Of a DNA stretch of 18,216 nucleotides, positions 8,101-16,800 are shown in pieces. The notes beneath the pieces were generated by a model. It was not told where the DNA came from. It made no database searches and was given only the letters and a program-made list of their open reading frames with translations. Origin of the DNA: Actinomycetes bacterium (GTDB lineage Bacteria > Actinomycetota > Actinomycetes > Mycobacteriales > Mycobacteriaceae); assembly GCA_023388385.1 (NCBI GenBank), contig JAEWGK010000164.1, positions 1 through 18,216 on the forward strand, read 5' to 3'. A program made the position numbers and the translations under genes. The stretch's first letter is position 1. Each line of letters opens with the position of its first letter.

Positions 8101-10744
8101 CGGTAGGATCGACCTCGCCGATCGGATGGGTGATCGACCAAATGGCGGCCTCGGTGGCGCCGCCGAGGCTGTGCACCTCCGCCTTCGGCGCGAGGGCGCG
8201 GAGCCTGTCGGGGAGCGTCACCGGGATCCAGTCGCCCGAGAGCATCACCAGGCGCAGGGAGGCGAAGGCCTCCTTCGCCTCGGGCACGTACTCGGCGTAT
8301 TCGACGAGCATCTCGAGCATCGGCGGAGCCGAGTTCCAGACCGTCACACCGTGCGCGCGCATGAGGTCGAGCCAATGCTGCGGGTCCCGGGACCGTTCCG
8401 GCTCGGGGAGCACGAGGTGCCCGCCTGCGCCCATGGTGCCGAACACGTCGTGGACCGACAGATCGAAGCTCAGGGCGGCCACGCCCAGCACCACGTCGTT
8501 CTCGTCGATCCCGTACCGCTCCCCGATGTCGTCGATGGTGGCTCTGGCCTGGCGATGCTCGATCGCGACACCCTTCGGATCACCGGTCGACCCCGAGGTG
8601 AAGATCACGTACGCGAGTTCGGACGGTTCCGGCGCTTCCGGGGGCGCCGTCCGGCTCCCCACGGATGAGAGGCCGCGGACGTCGACGGTCCGCATCCCCT
8701 CGGGCACGGCACTCCCGGCGTCGGCAGGGCGTATAAGCACACGAGCTCCGGTCCTCGTCCTGATGCTCTCCGCGCGCCGTCCGGGCCACGCCGGATCCAC
8801 CGGGACGTAGGCCCCTCCCGTCATCAGGACGCCGAGAATCGCCGCAATCTGATCGACGCACTTCGGGTAGGCGACCATGACGGGTTCCCCGGGTTCCAAG
8901 CCCCCCGCGGCGAGACCGGCCGCGACTGCGGCCGCCCGCTCGAGGAGCGCGCCGTGGGTCACGGATTCCCCCGCCGCGCTGACGGCGACCTTCCCGGGCA
9001 TGGTCTCCGCCGCCGACTGCCACGGCTGGTGGAGCAGGGGTCGGGGTCCGGGATTCGGCGCCTCGTCGGGGGCTTCGCCGGCCGGGTCCCACATGACGCC
9101 GTGCTCGTCCCAGCCCCGGCCCCGAGCCAGGTCATGGAGCACGCGCCGCTCCGCGTCGACGACGAGCCGCCAGAACCCGTCCGGCCAGCCGCCCGTGCGG
9201 TGATCCCACACCATCTCGATGCCATCGCCCTCGTCCCAGACGATGTGGTCGACGAGCACCTGCGGGGTCTGCGACACCCCGGCGACGCGGCGGGCGAAGA
9301 CTCCCCCGGACGGCGGCCGGGGACCGCCGATTGCGGAGGTGAACACGATCCCGTCATCCCCGGCGGCGCCTCCGCGGCGCCGACGCTCCAGCACCGCCGG
9401 CACCCGGCGGTGATCCATGACGTCCCACAGCTCCCGTCCGAGCTCCGCGGCGAACCGGGCGAACGTCATGCGATCCGAATCGGCGGGAACGTCGAGGATG
9501 CCCGTCGACGTGAAATCGCCCACCACGCCGCCCGCGCCCTCGGGGCGATCGTTGAGCGTCACGTTGATGGAGAACGGGTTGCCGCCGACCCGCACGCGAT
9601 CGAGGACCAGCGAGTACACGGCCGCGAGCACCGCGGTCAGCCCGATGCCCCTGGCGGCGCATTCCGAGGAGAGGGCCACGACGGTTCCGGCGTCGAGGCG
9701 GAGGCGCTCCCGCTCGAATCGGGGACCGGCATCGTCCTCCCCGACGGGCAGCATGGGAGCCGGGTTGAGCGGTCTCCCCGCCCACCACGCCGCGTCACGC
9801 GCCACAAGGCGGCGGTGAGCGGGGTCTCCGGCACGGCGGGCGAGGACCTTCCCGAAACCGGGGTCCTCCGCCGGGTCTGCGGCGGGGTCTTCGAACAACT
9901 CCTCCCATTCGCGCATGATGACGGTCCAGGACTCGAAGTCGATGACGAGGACGTCGATGCCGACGAGAAGCCGCAGGCCGCCGCCGGGCAGGAGGACGGC
10001 CGTGACCTCGAAGAGGGGCCAGGCCGCCGGATCCGGGACCCGGTGCGATCGCCCGGCTCGCAGCGTCTCCAGTTCCCGTTCCGCATCGGAGCTGTCCCGG
10101 AGGTCGACCCGGTCCATCGTCCAGTCGCGGACATCGTGTACCGCGACCTCCCGCCTGCCGTCGCGGCCGACGCTGGTGCGGAGCATGGGGTGTGCGGCGA
10201 CCACCCGCCGCCAGGCGACCTCCAGCCGATCCGCGGTGTCCGCCGCGTCCCCGCGGCCGTCCACGGGGATGTCGTATTCGGTGAACCACCAGGAGGCGAC
10301 GCCGCCGAGCGCAAAATCGTCGCCGCGCCCCGCCCAGTACGCCTGCTGCACCGGGGTCAGCGCCCCCTCCGGGTCGGCCGCGAAGTCGTCCCAGAACTCG
10401 AGGGCCGCGCGTCGGGAATCCCCTCCGGCACCCTCATCGCCGTCTCCCGGCATGGCGAAGCCGTCTCCCGCGGAACCGCGGAGGGCCGCGGCAACGCTCG
10501 CCGGTGTCGCCTCGCCGTGGAGGTCGACGAGACCGACGTCCAGGCCGTCCTGCTTCAGCCTCCTCTGCAGGCGCAGGGCTCCCATCGAATCGATGCCGAG
10601 TTCGCCCAGCCGGCGTCCTACGTCGGCTTCGGCGACCGGGTATCCGGCGACGTCGGACAACGCCCGGAGAATCCCCTCCGGAACGGTCGCTCCCCGTCGG
10701 TCTGCGGCCGCTTCGGTCTGCTCAGCGTTCATGTCGGCGCGCAC
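5150..10744 (-). CDS. HMWP2/Irp2-like nonribosomal peptide synthetase, ArCP-Cy-A-PCP-Cy-PCP
   Basis: This 1864-aa synthetase starts at GTG 10744, with GAGGTG 7 bases upstream; an ATG at 10732 (residue 5) is the alternative. Domains in order: aryl carrier protein about 20-90 (LGIDSMGAL, Ser53); heterocyclisation domain Cy1 about 125-545 (D264, D269, S272 of DxxxxDxxS; GDFT at 409-412; SQTPQ at 491-495); adenylation about 570-1075 (FTSGSTGDPKG at 715-725, YRTGD at 947-951, NGKIDV with Lys1062); PCP1 about 1140-1210 (GATSIDL, Ser1169); helical linker about 1244-1272; Cy2 about 1303-1712 (D1435, D1440, S1443; GDYT; SQTPN); PCP2 about 1745-1820 (GATSIQL, Ser1784); basic Arg/Ala tail. My hand-aligned adenylation pocket, DLHNMSLIWK, agrees at 8 of 10 positions with the cysteine code DLYNLSLIWK. 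The order equals yersiniabactin HMWP2; no methyltransferase or epimerase is inserted in the A domain. The expected product is an aryl-bis-thiazoline thioester. Confidence 0.9.
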   Translation of the reverse strand: MRADMNAEQTEAAADRRGATVPEGILRALSDVAGYPVAEADVGRRLGELGIDSMGALRLQRRLKQDGLDVGLVDLHGEATPASVAAALRGSAGDGFAMPGDGDEGAGGDSRRAALEFWDDFAADPEGALTPVQQAYWAGRGDDFALGGVASWWFTEYDIPVDGRGDAADTADRLEVAWRRVVAAHPMLRTSVGRDGRREVAVHDVRDWTMDRVDLRDSSDAERELETLRAGRSHRVPDPAAWPLFEVTAVLLPGGGLRLLVGIDVLVIDFESWTVIMREWEELFEDPAADPAEDPGFGKVLARRAGDPAHRRLVARDAAWWAGRPLNPAPMLPVGEDDAGPRFERERLRLDAGTVVALSSECAARGIGLTAVLAAVYSLVLDRVRVGGNPFSINVTLNDRPEGAGGVVGDFTSTGILDVPADSDRMTFARFAAELGRELWDVMDHRRVPAVLERRRRGGAAGDDGIVFTSAIGGPRPPSGGVFARRVAGVSQTPQVLVDHIVWDEGDGIEMVWDHRTGGWPDGFWRLVVDAERRVLHDLARGRGWDEHGVMWDPAGEAPDEAPNPGPRPLLHQPWQSAAETMPGKVAVSAAGESVTHGALLERAAAVAAGLAAGGLEPGEPVMVAYPKCVDQIAAILGVLMTGGAYVPVDPAWPGRRAESIRTRTGARVLIRPADAGSAVPEGMRTVDVRGLSSVGSRTAPPEAPEPSELAYVIFTSGSTGDPKGVAIEHRQARATIDDIGERYGIDENDVVLGVAALSFDLSVHDVFGTMGAGGHLVLPEPERSRDPQHWLDLMRAHGVTVWNSAPPMLEMLVEYAEYVPEAKEAFASLRLVMLSGDWIPVTLPDRLRALAPKAEVHSLGGATEAAIWSITHPIGEVDPTAPSIPYGRGIRGQWFHVLDEDGRPCRVGVPGELWIGGAGVARGYIGDEERTAERFSVHPLLGQRLYRTGDLGKWRYDGEIDFLGRLDRQVKVGGHRIELGEVEAALLRLPEVSSAIAQAVPGPDGRPRLVAHVVPAGREGTGDDACMSRRLADSLAEQVPASMIPSRIVFRDAMPVTDNGKIDVKALENPFAPSTGDGGRLQPQAPAGPGGGVQAQSNVGADPAPGPSAEQADSTATGRSNDGGAGVSPEVPARPGHRGDRSWETVLGGFAGGPPWPDRAPSDCGATSIDLVRLANAMEDVGLERPDFDELMNRLTVREIAVLCEGAAAGRTPDFRQTPLAGSFEAGAQAATGPDGVAPTAGLPALLRELADRLETLDAELAAVRDLIGAAAASAAGATPVPASAPTRAPAPATGKAPDDSGGFPLTEMQLAYLAGRAGDSSGRAVAPHYYAESEVRDLDPVRLQEVCDATVAAHPMLRTALGADARQVEQIDAALTVEVADHSALSARDRDAALRRIRDERESRLLAVDRAPMIRLLAVNLGDGRWRLHADLDLLFMDARSALLVFREVAARYRGEDPGTGGRTGSFRDWATAVASADRSAARAYWAERARTMPPGPDLPEIEGAHPARFSRRRMIVSAPAWRAICDRARAAGATATCVVIDALAESLGDPEPQSYVLTVADVPAGHENVVGDYTGTMVLSVDPRLPADRRLRDLASGFWTGLGHATGVGGVHGNEVLRVMRTDGRRLPRVAVSSAVGGVPGDASSLLDVFGGTSYAISQTPNVVLDVQIFELPGGGAVLNWDFAEEAFPDGWIDDRFAGFAELLGGDVIVGRGARPRATAPRGGIIRASEGNGAVTGIGSGSGARRILRHLADILGDPALDGGDVSGNVARTPFFELGATSIQLVELHRKLVGDGAELDVLDVFSHPTAERLGAVVDSAGVRSAVESGAAGGGDSRRRDPLARARARGARRAAAAERRLSR

Positions 10745-10839
10745 GGCGCATCACCTCATCGTTCGTCGTTGTTGTCCTGGTCGGCATCGGGTGCGGTGGC
10801 ACGGCGGGGTGGCCGGGGCCGTCGCATCCGGCCTCCGGT
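10745..10839 (-). other. Short gap between the two synthetase genes
   Basis: Ninety-five bases separate the hybrid synthetase stop from the GTG of the next synthetase. They contain the Shine-Dalgarno GAGGTG (complement of 10752-10757) and an inverted repeat, GCCTCC (10831-10836) with GGAGGC (10843-10848), whose loop holds the upstream stop codon. With no U-tract it is not an intrinsic terminator. I see no promoter, so the two genes are probably one transcript. Confidence 0.5.
10752..10757 (-). promoter_or_regulatory. Ribosome binding site that supports the GTG start of the ArCP-bearing synthetase
   Basis: On the minus strand GAGGTG is followed by a 7-base spacer and then GTG at 10744. For the alternative ATG at 10732 the spacer would be 19 bases, which is too long. 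An ATG at 10751 is out of frame. Confidence 0.5.
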
Positions 10840-13800
10840 TCAGGAGGCGTCATCGTCCGTCCATCTCCGCAGCGCGTCGTCGATGAGCCGGACTACCTCA
10901 GGCAGGGCCGGATCCCGCAGCATCGAGTAGTGGTGGGCGTCGATCTCGTGCTCCGAGACCGGGCCGCGAATGAGGCCCCGCCAGCCGAGCAGAGGCTCGT
11001 CGGCATCGTCGACGCCCATGCCTTCCCCGGAGTTGCATGGGGACGTCCTCCCCGCACGCATGAGCAGTACCGGCACCGACTCGTCGAGTTCGGACGCCTC
11101 GTGGTCGCCCAGTCCGTCGAGGTGCCGGGCGAAGACGCCCAGCCGCTCCTCCGCCGCGTCGGCGTCGCGGAATGCACCGGCGTCGACGAGACGGCGCATC
11201 AGGACGTCGGCGTCGCCGTCCGGCGTCTCGAGCCCGACGAACGCGGCGATGGACCGGAGATGCCGCAGCCGGGTGCAGGAGTGGATCTCCGCCTCCTTCC
11301 CGGTCAGCCTCCGGATGCGCGCCGGCGAGTTGGAGTCGAGCATGATGAGCAGATCGACGTCCCGGCCCATGGCCCGGAGGCGCCGCGCGACCTCGTGCCC
11401 GACGGTTCCGCCCATGGACCAGCCGCCGAGGGTCACGGGCCCCTCCGGCTGCTCCGCCGCGATGGCGGCCGCGTACAGGTCCACCAGAGCCGGGATGCCC
11501 GCGGGAACCGGGTGCCCCGCGAGCCCGGGATCGGCGAGTCCGAGGACCGGCCGACCCCGTGCCCCGAGCCGCGCGATACCCATGTAGCAGAGGACGTCAC
11601 CGCCGGAGGGATGAATCAGGAATAGCGGCCGGCCGGTCCCCCGCCGCAGCGTCTGAAGGCAGTCGGAGATCGCCTGGGGTGTGGGCCAGGAATTCGCCCG
11701 TCCGGTGCCGTCCGGCCCCGCGCCCGGGCCGGGTGCGTCCTCCGCGGCGCAGCCCGTGAGCGGGAGAAGGGTACGAGGCGTCGGCTCGTCGAGGAACGTC
11801 CGCAGATCGCCGTCGATTCCGCGTGCGCGGATCGCGCCGATCAGCCGGATGGCCAGCAGGGAGTCTCCTCCGGCATCGAAGAAGTCGTCTCCGGGTCGGG
11901 GATCGGAGGCCGTTCCGAGGATCTCCCTCCAGCAGGCGGCCACCTCTCCCCAGGCGTCGTGGGCGAGGGCGGCCGCGTCGTCCGCCCCGGGGCCGGACGG
12001 CGCATCGGCGCCTCCCTGGTCCTCTCCGGGACCGCAGCCCCAGGCCGGTATCCCCCGCGCATCGGGGTCGCCGACGGGTTCGTGCAGGTCCTCCCACCCG
12101 GATCCGGCTGCCAGCCGCCGGGCGATGCCGGCGACGCACCCGAGAATCCGGAGCGCGAGATCGTCCCCGCGAGGCATCGCCGCGACCGACAGGACCAGCT
12201 CTCCCCGCAGGTCGAAGCACCGAAGTTCAAGCTCCACCTGAGGGGTGCGCAGCCCCTGCACGTAGTCGGCAACGTCGAGGGAGCCGAGCGGCCCCGCATC
12301 AACGGGAAGGTCGCCGCCGAGGGAGGCGTCCATGCCGAGCGTCGACTGGAACACGACCGGGGCGACAGCTCCCCGGGAGCCGCGGCGCGGCATCATACGG
12401 GTGATCTCGACCGCCGACACGTCAGGATGCGCGTCGAGTTCCGCCTGGTCCGCGGCCACCCGGCGGGCCAATTCGGCGAAGGTGCCGCCTCCGGAGAGAT
12501 CGGGGGCGGCCAGCGCGGTACGCGAAAACGGGCCGATGATCCGGGCGACGTCGTCGTCGAACATCCGCCGGTCATGCTGAAGCGTGGTGAGCAGCATCGC
12601 GTCCTGGCGGCACTCCGCGGACAACGCCACCGCGTAGGCGGTGAGCAGGGCCTGCGACGGAGTGACCCCATGTGCGGAGGCCTGCTCGCGCAGTCCTGCG
12701 AGCTCAACGGGCCCAAGCCTGTCCTCGAGCATCTCCATGCGATCGGCGGCCACGGGCGATCCGGGCAGCGCCGGGGCGGAGGGCAACGCAGGAATCCGCT
12801 CGCGCCACCACCGGAGATCCGCCGCCCGCGCCTCCTCGGCCTCCGGTTCCCCGAGCAGCTCCAGGTAACGCGGGAACGTCATCCGGGGAGCCCCGGGAAG
12901 CGGCCGACCGGCGATGGCGTCGAGGAGATCCCGGTCGAGCAGCGACGCAGACCAGCCGTCGACGGCCAGCAGGCTGGACGACACGTGGAACCGGGCCTCA
13001 CCTCCGGGCAGGAGGGTCACCGCGACGAGCGCGGTCGCGCCCGACGCGGGGTCCGGCCCCTCGATCGTCAGGGCCTCCCGGATGCGATCCAGCTCGGCAC
13101 CGGGATCCGCCGCGTCGCGGAGGTCGTGGACCCGGGCCTCGATGCCGGTATCCGGCGCATCCGCGGGCAGGGTCCGCTGCGTGCCGTCGGCCGATACCCG
13201 CACTCGGAGCATTGGATGGCGTCGTGAGACGGTCGAGCACGCATCCTCCAGGATGTGCTGCACCGTCACGGGATCGGTCTCCCGGATGCCGTGGAGCGCC
13301 ACGTCCGTCGTGACGTGGGCGGTGGAGTAGGACCCGTCGAACGCACCCTGCTGCCCGACGAAGTACGCCTGCTGCAGCGGCGTGAGGGGGAACGGGCGGT
13401 TCTCGCCGCCGTCCGCTCCGGCGGCCTGCCCCGCCACGTCGGCCGGGATCGCAGCGGCGGGTTCCGCCGCGGTACCCGGGTCCGGCGATTCAGCGTCCAG
13501 GCGATCGACGAGCTCGGCGACGGTGACGTCGGCGCGCACGTCGCGGAGCGGCAGCCGGATGCCGGTGCGCCCGCGGATAGCATTGGCCATGCGCACGGCG
13601 AGGAGGGAATCGCCGCCCAGGGACAGGAAGGTCGCATCATCCGGCAGGGGATCGGGCACGGAGCCTCCGAGGATCTCGCGCCAGGCCCCGACGACCGCGT
13701 GCCGATGCCCGGTCGTGCCGGAGTCCGCCGGGTCCCCGTCCGCGGGAAGCCAGCCGGCGTCGCCCGCCAGAGCGCGAATTCGCGCGGCGTAGGACGCGAA

Positions 13801-16800
13801 CCGGCGGGAGGCCTCCGCGACGTCGAGGGCATCGGAGACGTCCCACTGCAGGACCAGATCCCCCCGGTGGTCGTAGGCCTGGTGATCGAGCCAGACCTGC
13901 GGCGTCTGGCTCAGGCCACCCAGCGGTTCCCCGAGCCACGCGTGGTCATGGCCGCCGACAGCGTCGTCGAGGCCGAGCATTCCGGTGAAGACGACCGGGA
14001 CGTTCATCTGGGACCCCCGCCTGCGGGACATCTCGGCGAGGACCTCGAGGCCCCCGAAACGGCGGTGATCGAGTCCGTCCATGAGATGCCGCTGCAGATC
14101 GGCCGCCCGTTCCGCGAACGACGGGGCCGACGAGGCGCAGGGGACGAGCATCATCGTCGAGAACTCGCCGACGACGCGATCGACGTCGGGATGGATCGCA
14201 GGCCGGTCGAAGACGGTCGCGGTGACCGAGAAGGCGTGGTCCCCCGACCAGGCGGCGAGCTCGTCGGCGTACGCGCGCATCACCGCCGCCGTCGGGGTCA
14301 ATCCCGCGGCTCCGGCCCGCTCCCGGATGGCGTCCCACTGGCACGCGGGAATCCTCTCGGTCAGGCGGGTGAACCGCGGCTCCCGCGTCGGCACCGCCCC
14401 GATATCGGGAGCCCCGGGAATGCCGTCGACGCGCTCGAACCACCAGCGACGATCCGCCTCGCGCACGGCGGCCGCGTCGGGCGTTTCGCCGTTGAGCGCG
14501 GGCACACAGTCCGCGAACGTGATGCCCAGGGGCTCCGGCTTCCATGACGGGTCCTCGTAGCGGTGGCGGATTTCGTCGTCGACGAGCATCCAGGACGCGG
14601 AGTCGCAGGCGATGACGTCGACCGACACCAGCACATGGTCGCCGTCGGGCATGCGGACAACCTCGGGCAGGAGCATCGGGCCCGCAGCCGGGTCCGCGAC
14701 CCGGGTGGCGAGCCGCTCGCGGATGGCGCGGAGTCCGTCGTCGGCGTCCTCGGAGTTCCGGAGATCGTGGACCCGCAGCGTGAATCCGTCGTACGGGAGG
14801 ACCCGCTGACGGCCCTCGTCCGTGATGACCGAACGGAGCATCGGATGCCGGCGGACGGTCTCCGCCCACGCGGTCTCGTAGCGGCCGATGTCGAGATCCC
14901 CCGCGAGGTACTCGAGGAAGAAGTGGCAGCCGACGCCCCCGAGCTCATAGGAGGGATCGCGTCCCACCCAATAGGCGTGCTGGACGCGGGTCAGGTCGAA
15001 GTCGCCACGCGGATCCCCGGCGTCCGCGCGGGCTCCCGCCGCCGCAGACGGTTCCCCGGCCCCGGCGTCTGCGCCGCCCGGGTGCGCATCGGGGCCACGG
15101 TCCGCGGAGATCCCGCGCAGCAGGGCCGCGAGGCCCCCGGCGGTCGGGTTGTCGAGGACGTCGCGGAGCCGGAGCTCGACGCCCGAGCGGGTCCGGATGC
15201 CGGCGAGGAGCTTCGTGGCAAGCAGCGAATGTCCACCGGACGCGAAGAAATCGTCGGCGTCGGACGTCACGGGGCGCCCGAGGACATCCATCCATGCGCG
15301 TGCGACCGTCCGGGCCGCCTCGTCGCCGTCGGCCTCCGATCCGTCGCCGGAGGCATCGCCGGCTGCTCCCCTGCGGACGACGTCGAGGTGATCGGACCTC
15401 GAGTTGAGCTCCTCCGGCGAGGCGGCGAGCTGGGCGGGTGTTCCCCGGCGCCCGATGAGGTCCGCCATGGCGGCGACCGCATCGTCGACGTCGATGGCGT
15501 GGCGCATCGTGACCTCCGACGCGGCAGCGGCCTCCTCGGCGTCGCCCCTGCGGAGCCGATCCCAGTCGACGGCCGTCCACCCCTCCGTCGCCATCGCCAT
15601 GCCGTCGAGGAACCGGCTGGCCGCGACATAGCCGGCGAGCCCGAAGCCGCCGATGGTGCCCGCGGCCGAGGACATGAGGAGCACCTGGGGCCGGCCGCCT
15701 CCCCGGCCGCCCTCCCCCGGCGCATCGGAGCCCAGCCGGGCAAGTGCACGGTCAAGGCAAACGGACCCCGCGATCTTCGCGGTCAGGGACTCGCCCGGCG
15801 AGCCCCCGAGCATCTCCTGGAACGTCGCGACGTCGACGTCGACCGCCGCGTGCACCACCGCACCGATCGCCCCGTGATGCTCCACCGCCTCCCCTAGCGC
15901 CGCGACGAGCGCATCCTCGTCCGAGGAATCCGCGCGATGCCATGTGATGGCGCCATCCGATCCCCCGACGAGGTCGGCGACGTCGCCCACGGGCTCCGTG
16001 CGGGACACCAGGGCCACGCCATGCCCGCGATCGGCGAGGACCCGGGCCAGCCTACGGCCGACCGCACCCGTTCCGCCGATGATCGCGCAGCACCCGTGGA
16101 AGGGGGTCTCCCTCCCGATGGAGGAGGACGGGAACCAGCGTCGTTCGAGGACGAGTCCCGCGCGCACCGCACGATGCCTGTTGGCGGTGCCTCCGCCGAG
16201 GAACTCCCCGATGTCGTCTGCGACGATCTCCGAATCCGACGAGGAGGCCCCGGGGGCCACGTCGATGGTGCGCCACATCAGTCCCGGGGTCTCCTGCGCG
16301 GCGACCCTCGGGACACCGGTGGCGGCCGTCGCCACGGGGTCGACCGCGTCGCCGGGGGCGATGCCCTCGGCGCCGGCCGTGAGCTGGACCCAGCGGACGA
16401 CATCGTCGGCGCCCGCACCCGTGGAGCGCAGCCCGTCGAGGAGCCGGGCGGTCAGCGACAGGTGGGCGGCAACCGCCGCGTTCGCTGCGGCACCGTCGGT
16501 CACGGCGGCGTCCGCGGTTCCGTTCCCGCCGTCGGCATCGGTCTCGGGTGCGCCGAGGAGAATCAGGTCCGGCGGGGTTGCGGGGAGGTCGGCGTCATCG
16601 CCGACCCGCATGATCTCGTAGCCGCGTTCGGCGAGGATGCCCGTGACGGACTCGAGGGGTTCCCCACCGCCCGCGACCCACGTCACCGGGGCCTCAGACA
16701 CCGCGACGCCGGACGCCCCGGAGTCTCCGCACGTAGACCACCGGGCCACCTGGATGAGCCCGAACGCCCCGGAGGACGCGGCGCCGCCGCTCTCCGGTTC

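Noticed and set aside
5318..8668. 1116-codon open frame on the plus strand opposite the first synthetase
   Set aside because: It lies wholly antisense to well-marked Cy, A and PCP domains. Its translation is Arg/Gly/His-rich with no recognisable motif. Long empty antisense frames are expected in G+C-rich DNA.
10831..10848. Inverted repeat after the hybrid synthetase as a terminator
   Set aside because: The stem is only 6 bp with no following U-run on the minus strand, and the next gene lies 95 bases downstream in the same direction, so read-through is more likely.
8954..10930. 658-codon plus-strand open frame opposite the ArCP/Cy1 region
   Set aside because: Antisense shadow of a conserved coding region; low-complexity translation with no domain signature.
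10504..15897. Series of 370-445-codon plus-strand open frames opposite the hybrid synthetase (10504-11625, 11959-13227, 13255-14547, 14563-15897)
   Set aside because: All are antisense to continuous domain-bearing coding sequence, with biased composition and no ribosome sites or motifs that I can see.
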